Shown here: one piece after another, positions 19,751 through 29,198 of the stretch
Position numbering within the stretch: the stretch's first letter is position 1
Layout: each line of letters opens with the position of its first letter
NCBI RefSeq assembly: GCF_002726155.1
Contig: NZ_PBSH01000032.1
Span: forward strand, 45,279 to 109,278
Length of the DNA: 64,000 bases
Origin: Alcanivorax sp.
Lineage (GTDB): Bacteria > Pseudomonadota > Gammaproteobacteria > Pseudomonadales > Alcanivoracaceae
Reading direction: 5' to 3'
The notes under the pieces: model-generated
The model's database searches: none
What the model saw: the letters and a program-made list of their open reading frames with translations, nothing else
What the model was told of the DNA's origin: nothing
Made by a program: the position numbers and the translations under genes

Positions 19751-20860
19751 ATGAGTAGTTCCCTGGATAGCCTGCTGCGTCCTTTTGAACACAAATCCCT
19801 GAAAATGCGTAACCGGGTGGCCATGGCGCCCATGACCCGTACGTTTTCTCCGGGGTATGTGCCCAACGATCAGGTGGTGGGGTATTACCAGCGCCGTGCT
19901 GAGGGTGAGGTGGGCCTGATCATCACCGAAGGCACCTTTGTCGGCCACAAGGCCGCCAACGGTTACGAGCGGGTGCCGGCCATTTATGGCGATGAAGCTA
20001 TGGCGGGCTGGAAGAAGGTGGTGGATGCGGTGCACGCTGCTGGCGGCCAGATCATCCCACAGTTGTGGCATGTGGGCTCGGTGCGCAAACCCGGCATTGG
20101 TCCGGACAAGGACGTGCCTGCCTATTCGCCTTCTGGCCTGTTCAAGCCCGGCAAGGAAAACGGCGAGGCCATGAGCAAAGCGGATATCCAGGATGTGGTG
20201 CGTGCTTTTGCCGAGTCCGCCAAGGCCGCTAAAGAGGTAGGTTTTGATGGCGTGGAGATTCACGGTGCCCACGGTTACCTGCTCGATCAGTTCTTCTGGG
20301 AAGGCACCAACCAGCGTGATGACGAATACGGTGGCTCCATCGAGAACCGTGCCCGCATTGGCATCGAGATCGTGAAAGCGGTGCGCGAAGCCGTGGGCGA
20401 AGACTTTGCCATCGTGCTGCGCTTCTCACAGTGGAAGCAGCAGGATTACGAGGCCAAGCTGGCCCAGAACCCGGAAGAGCTGGAACGTTTCCTGATGCCC
20501 TTCGTGGACGCGGGTGTGGATGTGTTTCATGCTTCCACCCGCCGTTTCTGGCTGCCGGAATTCGAAGGCTCTGACCTGAACCTGGCGGGCTGGACCAAGA
20601 AGATTACCGGCAAACCGGTGATTTCCGTGGGCAGCGTGGGCCTGGACGGGGACTTCCTCAACAGCCCGGACGGCATGGGCGGCACCGCCAACCCGGCAGG
20701 GCTGGATGAGCTGGAGCGCCGCATGGACAGCGACGAGTTCGACATGATCGCCGTGGGCCGTGCGCTGCTGCAGGACCCGAACTGGCTGGTGAAGATGCGC
20801 GAAGGCAAGGAAGACGAGATCGCGCCGTTTACCAAGGCGGCGTTGGGGAATCTGAGCTGA
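19751..20860 (+). CDS. NADH:flavin oxidoreductase (Old Yellow Enzyme family)
   Basis: RNRVAMAPMTRTFS, GVEIHGAHGYLLDQFF, DDEYGGSIENRAR motifs; divergent from the HxlR gene. Confidence 0.94.
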   Translation: MSSSLDSLLRPFEHKSLKMRNRVAMAPMTRTFSPGYVPNDQVVGYYQRRAEGEVGLIITEGTFVGHKAANGYERVPAIYGDEAMAGWKKVVDAVHAAGGQIIPQLWHVGSVRKPGIGPDKDVPAYSPSGLFKPGKENGEAMSKADIQDVVRAFAESAKAAKEVGFDGVEIHGAHGYLLDQFFWEGTNQRDDEYGGSIENRARIGIEIVKAVREAVGEDFAIVLRFSQWKQQDYEAKLAQNPEELERFLMPFVDAGVDVFHASTRRFWLPEFEGSDLNLAGWTKKITGKPVISVGSVGLDGDFLNSPDGMGGTANPAGLDELERRMDSDEFDMIAVGRALLQDPNWLVKMREGKEDEIAPFTKAALGNLS

Positions 20861-20890
20861 CAGCTGCTAGCGACTGGCTGCGAGTAAAAG
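20856..20890. repeat. Heptamer-periodic stretch (GCTGACA GCTGCTA GCGACTG GCTGCGA)
   Basis: 7-bp periodicity immediately at the stop codon, upstream of a terminator hairpin. Confidence 0.6.
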
Positions 20891-20922
20891 AACGCGATCC
20901 GGGGTTTGCCGGGTCGGATAGG

Positions 20923-20958
20923 AAAGAGGCCGCGTCCACTGGTTGGGTGCGGCCTTTT
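20923..20958. terminator. Intrinsic terminator, AGGCCGC family
   Basis: AAAGAGGCCGCGTCC...GGGTGCGGCCTTTT. Confidence 0.8.
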
Positions 20959-21075
20959 CGTTGGCGGAGGGGGCTGTGGAAGCGGTGGTTACACCGCGAA
21001 AAAACACCGCGCCACGGCTATCGCGGTCGGACGACCGCTCCCACAGTGGGAGGTGTGGTTTGGCTTTTCTACGGA

Positions 21076-21253
21076 GCCGCTGTAGGAGTGCCTCTCGAGG
21101 CGCGAACCGAGCGACAGCGAGGAAGGGGCCATCAAATACATCACGACTATCTATCTGTGGCACCATCATCGAATGCGGAGGTGGCTTGATCGTCCTTCGG
21201 ACGATTCCGCGTTTGCACGCGGTTCGCGCCTCGAGAGGCACTCCTACAGCGGC
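21076..21253. repeat. REPIN-like inverted repeat, 33-bp perfect arms
   Basis: GCCGCTGTAGGAGTGCCTCTCGAGGCGCGAACC ... GGTTCGCGCCTCGAGAGGCACTCCTACAGCGGC. Confidence 0.9.
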
Positions 21254-21277
21254 TTTGTAGATGGCGGGGCGAACATT

Positions 21278-21313
21278 AAGAGGCCGCGCTCGGAATCCGG
21301 GCGCGGCCTCTTT
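21278..21313. terminator. Intrinsic (bidirectional) terminator, AGGCCGCGC family
   Basis: AAGAGGCCGCGCTCGGAATCCGGGCGCGGCCTCTTT. Confidence 0.85.
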
Positions 21314-21344
21314 GGTTTCAGTTGAACGACGGCGTCAGTCCGCG

Positions 21345-21373
21345 TTTCAACTTTGAACTTTAAACTTTCAACT
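21345..21373. repeat. Heptamer repeat TTTCAAC TTTGAAC TTTAAAC TTTCAAC
   Basis: Four 7-bp units abutting the 3' end of the MFS gene. Confidence 0.75.
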
Positions 21374-22678
21374 CTCTTCGCCCTGATCTTCCAGCGACTG
21401 GTTGATGGCCAGCGCCAGCAGGGTGCAGATCACGCCGGACAGCAGATATACCGTGACTGACATAAGCCCGAACTTGGCGGACAGACCCAGGGCGACCAGC
21501 GGCGCGAAGGCGGCGCCGAACAGCCAGGCGAAGTCAGAGGTGAGGGCGGCGCCGGTGTAGCGGAAGCGCGGCGCGAAGTTGGCCGTCACCGTGCCGGAGG
21601 CCTGGCCATAGGACACTCCGAGCAGGGCAAAGCCGAGCAGGATGAAGGTGTCCTGCATGACCGGGCTGCCGCCCATCAGCAGAGGGGTGAGCAGGCTGAA
21701 GACGCCGATCATGGCGGCCAGGGCGCCCACGGTGGTGCGCTTGCCGATGCGGGCGGCGATCCAGCCGGAGCCGATGGTGGCCATGATGCCCACGAAGCCC
21801 CCCAGCACCTGTACGGTCAGCACTTCGGCGGTGGTCTGGCTGCCCTGGAAGGCGATCCAGGAGAGCGGGAAGATGGTCACCACATGGAACAGCGCATAGC
21901 TGGCCAGGGCGGCGAAGGAACCAATGAAAATATTGTGGCCTTCTTCGCGCACCATCTCGCTGGTGCGGATGGGTTCCAGCTCACTTTCCTGCATGGCTTC
22001 GGTGTATTCCTCACCGAGCACCAGGCGCAGGCGCGCAAACAGGGCAACCACGTTGATGGCGAACGCCACGAAGAACGGGTAACGCCAGCCCCAGCCCTGG
22101 AAGTCTGCGGCGCTCAGGCTGTTGTAGAGGTACAGGAACAGGGCGCTGGCAATCACAAAGCCCAGGGGCGCGCCCAGCTGGCCGATCATGGTGTACCAGC
22201 TGCGGCTTTCCTTGGGGGCGTTCAGGGCCAGCAATGAAGGCAGGCCATCCCAGGAGCCACCAAAGGCGATTCCCTGCATGACCCGGAACAGGGCCAGCAG
22301 AGCGATGGCGTGGCCGCCAAGTTTTTCATAGCCGGGCAGGAAGGCGATGCCTGCGGTGGCGGTGCCCAGCAGGAACAAGGCGGCGGTGAGCTTGATGCTG
22401 CGGCCCCACTGGCGCTGAATCCACATGAACAGGGCGGTGCCAAAGGGCCGCGCTACAAACGCCAGAGCAAACAGCATGAAAGAATAGAGCATGCCCTGCA
22501 GCTGGCCGGTAAAGGGGAAAAACAGCTGCGGGAAGATCAGTACGGAGGCGATGCCGTAGACAAAGAAGTCGAAATACTCGGAGGTACGCCCGATGACCAC
22601 GCCTACGGCGATCTCGTTGGGGGCCACGGAAGCGTGGCTTTTTTCGTTTGGCATGGAAGCCGGATAGGTCTGAGACAT
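21368..22678 (-). CDS. MFS transporter, metabolite:H+ symporter (MHS/ProP-like)
   Basis: 12-TM-like; VVIGRTSEYFDFFVYGIASVL...VARPFGTALFMWIQRQWGR MHS signature. Confidence 0.9.
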   Translation of the reverse strand: MSQTYPASMPNEKSHASVAPNEIAVGVVIGRTSEYFDFFVYGIASVLIFPQLFFPFTGQLQGMLYSFMLFALAFVARPFGTALFMWIQRQWGRSIKLTAALFLLGTATAGIAFLPGYEKLGGHAIALLALFRVMQGIAFGGSWDGLPSLLALNAPKESRSWYTMIGQLGAPLGFVIASALFLYLYNSLSAADFQGWGWRYPFFVAFAINVVALFARLRLVLGEEYTEAMQESELEPIRTSEMVREEGHNIFIGSFAALASYALFHVVTIFPLSWIAFQGSQTTAEVLTVQVLGGFVGIMATIGSGWIAARIGKRTTVGALAAMIGVFSLLTPLLMGGSPVMQDTFILLGFALLGVSYGQASGTVTANFAPRFRYTGAALTSDFAWLFGAAFAPLVALGLSAKFGLMSVTVYLLSGVICTLLALAINQSLEDQGEES

Positions 22679-22713
22679 GTTGTGCGCTCTTCACCAGAGT
22701 TGTTGTTTGTGCC

Positions 22714-22727
22714 TTGATGTCCATCAA
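22714..22727. promoter_or_regulatory. ANR/FNR-type box TTGATgtccATCAA
   Basis: Exact TTGAT-N4-ATCAA palindrome in the divergent MFS/cyoA region, about 105 bp before the cyoA start. Confidence 0.75.
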
Positions 22728-22831
22728 GTATGGTTAGGACTTTAAGCCTATGGGACAAAATGTCCAATACCGGCTGCCCATGCCCTTGGATAGAGTCCCG
22801 TGTACTCAAAAGCCAACCAGAAGATTCGCCA

Positions 22832-23836
22832 ATGCAATTATTCAAATACTTGCGTGGAGCGTCGTTGACGTTGCTTGTTGCCGCCCTGCTGTCGGGCTGT
22901 GACGCAGTCGTGATGTCCCCCTCTGGTGACGTGGCCGTGCAACAGCGGGATTTGCTCGTCTGGGCAACCGTACTCATGTTGCTGGTCATTGTGCCGGTGA
23001 TCGTGCTGACGTTTTGGTTTGCCTGGCATTACCGGGAAACCAACACCGAGGCCAACTACAAGCCCGACTGGACCCATTCCACCGTGCTGGAACTGGTGAT
23101 CTGGTCTGTTCCGCTGATGATTATCATCGCGCTGGGGGCCATGACCTGGGTAAGTACCCACAAGCTGGATCCATACCGTCCGCTGGACCGTATTGATGCG
23201 CAGACCCCGGTACCGGTAGGCCTGGAGCCGCTCACCGTGGAAGTGGTGGCGCTGGACTGGAAGTGGCTGTTTATCTACCCGGAGCAGGGGATCGCCACCG
23301 TCAATGAGCTGGCGGCGCCGGTGAATCACCCGATTCGCTTCAAGATCACCGCCTCTACCATGATGAATTCCTTCTTCATTCCGGCCATGGCCGGGCAGAT
23401 CTATGCCATGGCGGGTATGGAAACCAAGCTGCATGGGGTGATCAACGAGCCGGGTGTCTACAAGGGCTTTTCTGCCAACTACAGTGGCGCCGGTTACTCG
23501 CAGATGAAATTCGATTTCCACGGACTTAGCGAAGAAGACTTCGCCAGCTGGGTTGAGGAAGTGAAGGCCAGCGACGGGAACCTGAGCCGTGACGAATACC
23601 TGCAACTGGCAGAGCCGAGCATTGATGACCCGGTGAGCTATTACGGCCAGGTAGACCCGACGCTTTACTACGGCATTTTCAATCGCTGCGTGGAACCGGG
23701 CCAGGTCTGTATGGAAGACATGATGTACCACGGCGGCATGGACAAGCACGCCGGTCATCACGGCGATGCCAAGGCTGAGCATGCCGATCATCAAGATCAT
23801 GCCGGCCATCAGTCTCATGGAGGCCACCATGAATAA
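22832..23836 (+). CDS. cyoA: Cytochrome bo3-type ubiquinol oxidase subunit II
   Basis: Lipobox LLSGC; DWKWLFIYPEQGIATVNELA, SFFIPAMAGQIYAMAGM; His-rich C-terminus. Confidence 0.95.
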   Translation: MQLFKYLRGASLTLLVAALLSGCDAVVMSPSGDVAVQQRDLLVWATVLMLLVIVPVIVLTFWFAWHYRETNTEANYKPDWTHSTVLELVIWSVPLMIIIALGAMTWVSTHKLDPYRPLDRIDAQTPVPVGLEPLTVEVVALDWKWLFIYPEQGIATVNELAAPVNHPIRFKITASTMMNSFFIPAMAGQIYAMAGMETKLHGVINEPGVYKGFSANYSGAGYSQMKFDFHGLSEEDFASWVEEVKASDGNLSRDEYLQLAEPSIDDPVSYYGQVDPTLYYGIFNRCVEPGQVCMEDMMYHGGMDKHAGHHGDAKAEHADHQDHAGHQSHGGHHE

Positions 23837-23862
23837 TCCTCTCCTGATCGCAAACGCAGTAG

Positions 23863-25872
23863 GTGCCGCCCATGTTTGAGAACCTGGACCTGACCAAGCT
23901 GATCTTTGGTCGCCTTACCTGGGACGCGATTCCCTTCCATGATCCGATCATCCTCGGCACCTTTGCCGTGGTGGCGCTGGGTGGCATTGCGCTGCTTGCC
24001 GCGCTGACCCGCTACAAGCTGTGGGGCTATCTGTGGAACGAGTGGTTCACCACAATCGACCACAAGAAAATCGGCATCATGTACATCATTCTTGGCCTGG
24101 TGATGCTGCTGCGTGGCTTCGCCGATGCCATCATGATGCGCCTGCATCAGGCCATGGCCTTTGGCGACGCCACCGGCTACCTGCCGCCGCATCACTACGA
24201 CCAGATCTTCACCGCCCATGGCGTGATCATGATCTTCTTCGTGGCCATGCCGCTGGTGACGGGGATCATGAACTACCTGATTCCGTTGCAGATCGGTACC
24301 CGCGATGTGGCCTTCCCGTTCCTGAACAATTTCAGTTTCTGGATGACCACCGGCGGCGCCGTGTTGATGATGGTGTCCCTGTTTATTGGTGAGTTCGCCA
24401 AGACCGGCTGGCTGGCCTACCCGCCTTTATCGGGGATATTGCAAAGTCCCGGTGTCGGGGTGGATTACTACATCTGGGCGTTGCAGATCGCCGGGGTGGG
24501 GACGCTGTTGTCGGGGGTTAACCTGTTGGTGACCATCGTCAAGATGCGCGCACCGGGCATGAGCCTGATGAAGATGCCGGTGTTCACTTGGACCTCTCTG
24601 TGCACCAACATTCTCATTGTGGCGGCATTCCCGGTACTGACGGCGGTGCTGGCCATGCTGTCCATGGACCGTTACCTGGATACGGCTTTCTTCACCAACG
24701 ATCTGGGCGGTAACGCCATGATGTACGTGAACCTGATCTGGATCTGGGGCCACCCCGAGGTGTACATCCTGATCCTGCCGGTGTTCGGTATCTTCTCCGA
24801 GATCGTGGCCACCTATAGCCGCAAGCCGCTGTTTGGCTACACCTCTATGGTTTACGCCACCGTGGTGATTACCGTGTTGTCCTACCTGGTATGGCTGCAC
24901 CATTTCTTCACCATGGGATCGGGGGCCAGCGTGAACTCGTTCTTCGGGATCACCACCATGATTATCTCGATCCCCACGGGGGCGAAGATCTTCAACTGGT
25001 TGTTTACCATGTTCCGGGGCCGCATCAAGTTCGATGTGCCCATGCTGTGGACCATGGGCTTCATGGTCACCTTCGTGATCGGTGGTATGACCGGTGTGTT
25101 GCTGGCGGTGCCGCCGGTGGACTTCGTGCTGCATAACAGCCTGTTCCTGATTGCGCATTTCCATAACGTGATCATCGGCGGCGTGCTGTTCGGTCTGTTC
25201 GCCGGTATTACCTACTGGTTCCCGAAGGCCACCGGTTACAAGCTGGATGAGTTCTGGGGCAAGATGTCCTTCTGGTTCTGGCTGATCGGTTTCTACTTCG
25301 CGTTCATGCCTCTGTACGTGCTGGGCCTGATGGGCGTGACCCGTCGCGTCAGCCACTTCGAGGATCAGTCCCTGCAGATCTGGTTCCAGATTGCTGCCTT
25401 TGGTGCGGTACTGATTGCGGTGGGCATTGCCGCCTTCATCATTCAGCTGGTGGTGAGCTTCATGCGCCGCGAGTCCTTGAAGGATGAAACCGGTGATCCG
25501 TGGGATGGCCGTACCCTGGAGTGGTCCACATCCTCTCCGCCGCCGCCGTACAACTTTGCCTTCACGCCACGCGTCCACGAGCTGGATGCCTGGTGGCAGA
25601 TGAAGCAGCACGGTTTCCAGCGCCCTGAATCCGGCTTTATTCCGATTCACATGCCCAAGGGTACCTGGGCGGGCATCGTGCTCTCCGGTATCAGTGTGGT
25701 GATTGGTTTTGCTCTGATCTGGCACATGTGGTTGCTGGCGGGTGTGTCCTTTGTGGCGCTGATCGGCACAGCTATCTATCACACCTTCAATTACGACCGT
25801 GATTACTACATTCCGGCGGAAGAAGTAGAACGGATTGAAGCAGAACGTACACGGGTGCTTGCCAATGTCTGA
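23863..25872 (+). CDS. cyoB: Cytochrome bo3-type ubiquinol oxidase subunit I
   Basis: 669 aa haem-copper oxidase; [41 protein letters not shown]. Confidence 0.97.
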   Translation: MPPMFENLDLTKLIFGRLTWDAIPFHDPIILGTFAVVALGGIALLAALTRYKLWGYLWNEWFTTIDHKKIGIMYIILGLVMLLRGFADAIMMRLHQAMAFGDATGYLPPHHYDQIFTAHGVIMIFFVAMPLVTGIMNYLIPLQIGTRDVAFPFLNNFSFWMTTGGAVLMMVSLFIGEFAKTGWLAYPPLSGILQSPGVGVDYYIWALQIAGVGTLLSGVNLLVTIVKMRAPGMSLMKMPVFTWTSLCTNILIVAAFPVLTAVLAMLSMDRYLDTAFFTNDLGGNAMMYVNLIWIWGHPEVYILILPVFGIFSEIVATYSRKPLFGYTSMVYATVVITVLSYLVWLHHFFTMGSGASVNSFFGITTMIISIPTGAKIFNWLFTMFRGRIKFDVPMLWTMGFMVTFVIGGMTGVLLAVPPVDFVLHNSLFLIAHFHNVIIGGVLFGLFAGITYWFPKATGYKLDEFWGKMSFWFWLIGFYFAFMPLYVLGLMGVTRRVSHFEDQSLQIWFQIAAFGAVLIAVGIAAFIIQLVVSFMRRESLKDETGDPWDGRTLEWSTSSPPPPYNFAFTPRVHELDAWWQMKQHGFQRPESGFIPIHMPKGTWAGIVLSGISVVIGFALIWHMWLLAGVSFVALIGTAIYHTFNYDRDYYIPAEEVERIEAERTRVLANV

Positions 25873-26503
25873 AAATACCATGACTGCTGACGCGAACAGC
25901 ACGCAGGACGGCCAGCTGGAGTTTCTGGTGAAGGGGGATCATCACCCCCAGAACGGGACCCTGCTGGGTTTCTGGATTTACCTGATGAGCGACTGTCTGA
26001 TCTTCGCTTGTCTGTTTGCCACTTACGGGGTGCTTGGCCGCAGTTATGCGGGCGGGCCCACCGGCATGGAATTGTTCGATCTGAGCTTGATCGCCATCAA
26101 CACCTCGTTGCTGTTGGTGTCGTCCATCACCTATGGCTTCGCCATGCTGCAGATGCAGGCCAACAAGGTGAAAGGGACCATGTTCTGGCTGGCCGTTACC
26201 GGCTTGCTTGGGCTGGGCTTTTTGAGCCTGGAACTGTATGAATTCCATCATTTGATTCATGTGGGCGCGGGCCCGCAGACCAGTGGCTTCTGGACGGCCT
26301 TCTTCGCTCTGGTGGGTACCCACGGTCTGCACGTGTTCTTCGGTATCGTGTGGCTGGTGACCTTGTTGTTCCAGTTGAAAAAGCACGGCCTGATCCCGGA
26401 AAACAAGCGCCGGGTATTCTGCCTTTCCATGTTCTGGCACTTCCTGGACGTGGTTTGGGTTGGCGTGTTCACTTACGTTTATCTGATGGGAGTGCTGCCA
26501 TGA
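25865..26503 (+). CDS. cyoC: Cytochrome bo3-type ubiquinol oxidase subunit III
   Basis: [26 protein letters not shown] overlaps the cyoB end. Confidence 0.95.
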   Translation: MSENTMTADANSTQDGQLEFLVKGDHHPQNGTLLGFWIYLMSDCLIFACLFATYGVLGRSYAGGPTGMELFDLSLIAINTSLLLVSSITYGFAMLQMQANKVKGTMFWLAVTGLLGLGFLSLELYEFHHLIHVGAGPQTSGFWTAFFALVGTHGLHVFFGIVWLVTLLFQLKKHGLIPENKRRVFCLSMFWHFLDVVWVGVFTYVYLMGVLP

Positions 26504-26856
26504 GCGAGCATACACACGATCATGATCATCACGATGCGGACATTCCCCACGTTTCCCTGAAGGAATACCTGACGGGGTTCGTGCTGGCGGTGATCCTGAC
26601 GGTGATTCCGTTCTGGTTGGTGATGGGCGATGTATTCGAAAGCTCTACCACCACGGTGATGGTGATCCTGGGCTTTGCGCTGGTACAGATTGTGGTGCAC
26701 ATGGTGTTCTTCCTGCACATGAACTTCCATTCGGAAGGGGGCTGGAACATGCTGGCGCTGATTTTCACGCTGATTCTGGTATTCATCACACTCGCGGGTT
26801 CCCTGTGGGTGATGCATAACCTGAACGTGAACATGATGCCGGGGATGATGGATTAA
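26500..26856 (+). CDS. cyoD: Cytochrome bo3-type ubiquinol oxidase subunit IV
   Basis: LKEYLTGFVLAVILTVIPFWLV; VHMVFFLHMNFHSEGGWN; 4-nt overlap with cyoC. Confidence 0.95.
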   Translation: MSEHTHDHDHHDADIPHVSLKEYLTGFVLAVILTVIPFWLVMGDVFESSTTTVMVILGFALVQIVVHMVFFLHMNFHSEGGWNMLALIFTLILVFITLAGSLWVMHNLNVNMMPGMMD

Positions 26857-26864
26857 GAAGCGCA

Positions 26865-26894
26865 GTACGCTTCACGCAACATGCAACACGCATA
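26865..26894. repeat. Heptamer repeat (CACGCNN family)
   Basis: TACGCTT CACGCAA CATGCAA CACGCAT. Confidence 0.75.
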
Positions 26895-26921
26895 AGGAGA
26901 TCGGCGTTGCCGGTCTCCTCC
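26895..26921 (+). terminator. Hairpin after cyoD, possible terminator or attenuator
   Basis: AGGAGATCGGC-GTT-GCCGGTCTCCT 11-bp stem followed by a pyrimidine-rich stretch. Confidence 0.5.
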
Positions 26922-26947
26922 CTTCCTTCCTCCACGTTTGAAGAGGC

Positions 26948-27667
26948 ATGACCATGGCTCGTCGACGTATTCTCTCTGTCCTGTTCTTGCTGTTGACTGC
27001 GGTGGCCTTTGCCGGCTTTGTGGCGTTGGGTGTCTGGCAGGTGAAGCGGCTGGCCTGGAAGGAGGATCTGATTGCTCGCGTGGACGCTCGGGTGCACGCC
27101 CAGGCGGTGGCGGCGCCGCCGCAACCTGACTGGCCCTCTGTCAGTGAAGACAGTCATGAGTACCTCCATGTCAGTGTGAGCGGCCAGTATCGGCCCGAGG
27201 CCGTTGCGCTGGTTTCAGCGGCGACGCAAGCGGGGCAGGGCTATTGGGTGATGGCGCCGTTGCAGCGTGCCGACGGCAGCTGGGTCTATGTGAACCAGGG
27301 GTTTGTGCCCCAGGAGAAACGGGGTGCGGCCCAGTCGGGCGAATATACGCCGACAGAGCCAGTCACCGTCACCGGGCTGCTGCGCCTGAGCCATCCCGGT
27401 GGCGGTGTGTTCCGGGACAATGTGCCAGCGGAAAACCGCTGGTATTCCCGTGATGTGCAAGCCATGGCTGAGCGCCAGGGGCTGTCGCCGGTGGCGCCGT
27501 ATTTCGTGGATGTGCAGGCCACAGTCAGTGAACTGCCGGTGGGCGGGCTTACCGTCATCCAGTTCCGCAATAACCACCTCGTCTATGCCATCACCTGGTT
27601 CGCCCTTGCCTTTGGCATGTTGTTGGCGGCCTGGCTGGTACTGCGGGATTCACGCCGAACGCGTTAG
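26948..27667 (+). CDS. SURF1 family oxidase assembly protein
   Basis: FVALGVWQVKRLAWKEDLI; SHEYLHVSVSGQYRPEAV; two terminal TM segments. Confidence 0.9.
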   Translation: MTMARRRILSVLFLLLTAVAFAGFVALGVWQVKRLAWKEDLIARVDARVHAQAVAAPPQPDWPSVSEDSHEYLHVSVSGQYRPEAVALVSAATQAGQGYWVMAPLQRADGSWVYVNQGFVPQEKRGAAQSGEYTPTEPVTVTGLLRLSHPGGGVFRDNVPAENRWYSRDVQAMAERQGLSPVAPYFVDVQATVSELPVGGLTVIQFRNNHLVYAITWFALAFGMLLAAWLVLRDSRRTR

Positions 27668-27827
27668 TGTAGGTCGCCGCTGATTGTGTGACTTATGTCG
27701 AGTGCATTTTTTCACCAATCAAGGCGCTTTTCTGCAGGCATAGTGGGTCTACGTCAAAGAAAAGCAACACTGAGTGGCGGAAAAAGGCGCCGTCATAAGT
27801 TGCATTATTAGTGGCGACCTACACTAA
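27664..27827. mobile_element. MITE-like 164-bp imperfect palindrome
   Basis: 15-bp perfect termini TTAGTGTAGGTCGCC / GGCGACCTACACTAA; 70-nt arms align without gaps (about 45/70), 24-nt centre. Confidence 0.7.
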
Positions 27828-27836
27828 ACTGGGGTT

Positions 27837-29198
27837 ATGGAAACCATGTCGTCGTCCTCACCCTCCAAGGGCTCCTTGTCTGGGTCGCTGTTTTCTGCGC
27901 TGCGCCGCAGCAGCGATGACCTGACTGGCCGCAAGAACCTGCAGCTACTGATTCAGCTGCGCTGGATTGCCATGTTCGGCCAGTTCGCCACCATTCTGGT
28001 GGTCAACTACGGTTTTGGTATCAAGCTGCCTGTGTCACAAATGCTGGTGGTGTTGTTTGGCCTGCTGTTGCTCAACGCAGTCAGCGTGCTGCGCCTGAGA
28101 CTGCCGAAGCCGATTGGTAATACCGAGCTGTTCCTGTCCCTGCTGATCGATGTGGCCACACTCACCATGCTGTTGGCGCTCAGTGGCGGTGCCTCCAATC
28201 CGTTCGTGTTCCTGTATCTGTTGCAGGTGATTCTGGGGGCGGTGTTGCTGGAGGTCTGGTCTACCTGGGTCATTCTGATTACCACCACCCTGTGTTTTGG
28301 CTGGCTGGCCTGGTACGGCCATCCGCTACCCATGCCACTGGATCACTCCGAGGGGCTGTTCAGTCTCTACATCGAAGGGATGATGATCTGCTTTGTGCTC
28401 AATGGTGGTTTGCTGGTGATCTTTATCAATCGCATTACCCGCAACCGCCGGCAACGCGATGAGCACCTGGCGGAGTTGCGCCAGCGGGCGGCGGAAGAAG
28501 AGCACATTGTGCGCATGGGGCTGCTGGCCTCCGGCGCAGCCCATGAGCTGGGTACGCCGCTGGCGACCCTGTCGGTGATTCTGGGGGACTGGAAACACAT
28601 GGAACCGTTCAAGACCGACGGGGACATGGCTCAGGAAATTGCGGAAATGCAGACACAGGTATTGCGTTGCAAGTCCATTGTCAGCGGTATTCTGTTATCG
28701 GCGGGCGAGGCTCGCGGGGAATCGTCGGAGGAAACCTCGGTACGCGAGTTCCTCGATGATCTGGTCGACGAGTGGCGTGAAACCCGGCCGGTGAAGGGCT
28801 TTGTCTATAGCAATGATTTTGGTGAGGATCTGAGCATCGTGTCGGACTCTGCACTCAGGCAGAGTATTCACAACGTATTGGATAATGCCTTGGAGGCCTC
28901 TCCCCATTGGGTGAGCCTGGAAGTGCACCGCGAAGAAGAAACCTTGTTGGTGTCCGTGACAGATCGAGGGCCGGGTTTTCCGCAGTCGATGCTCGATAAT
29001 CTGGGGCGGCCTTACCAGTCCAGCAAGGGGCGGCCGGGCAGCGGTCTTGGATTGTTTCTGGTGATGAATGTACTGCGTACATTAGGTGGCAACCTGAGGG
29101 CGAGTAACTCGCCAGAGGGGGGCGCCCTGGTGACCCTGTCTCTGCCGCTGTCCGTGGTCGCGCTGGAGCAGGAAAAAGGAGGAGCCAACGGTGTCTGA
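27837..29198 (+). CDS. Redox-sensing histidine kinase, RegB/PrrB/ActS-like
   Basis: N-terminal TM domain, AAHELGTPLATLSVILGDW H-box, RCKSIVSGIL (RegB-type Cys context), GPGFPQ and GSGLGLFL ATPase boxes. Confidence 0.88.
   Translation: METMSSSSPSKGSLSGSLFSALRRSSDDLTGRKNLQLLIQLRWIAMFGQFATILVVNYGFGIKLPVSQMLVVLFGLLLLNAVSVLRLRLPKPIGNTELFLSLLIDVATLTMLLALSGGASNPFVFLYLLQVILGAVLLEVWSTWVILITTTLCFGWLAWYGHPLPMPLDHSEGLFSLYIEGMMICFVLNGGLLVIFINRITRNRRQRDEHLAELRQRAAEEEHIVRMGLLASGAAHELGTPLATLSVILGDWKHMEPFKTDGDMAQEIAEMQTQVLRCKSIVSGILLSAGEARGESSEETSVREFLDDLVDEWRETRPVKGFVYSNDFGEDLSIVSDSALRQSIHNVLDNALEASPHWVSLEVHREEETLLVSVTDRGPGFPQSMLDNLGRPYQSSKGRPGSGLGLFLVMNVLRTLGGNLRASNSPEGGALVTLSLPLSVVALEQEKGGANGV

Noticed and set aside
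20943-21260. ORFs of 80-124 aa between the OYE gene and the MFS gene
   Set aside because: They are translations of REPIN arms and terminators.
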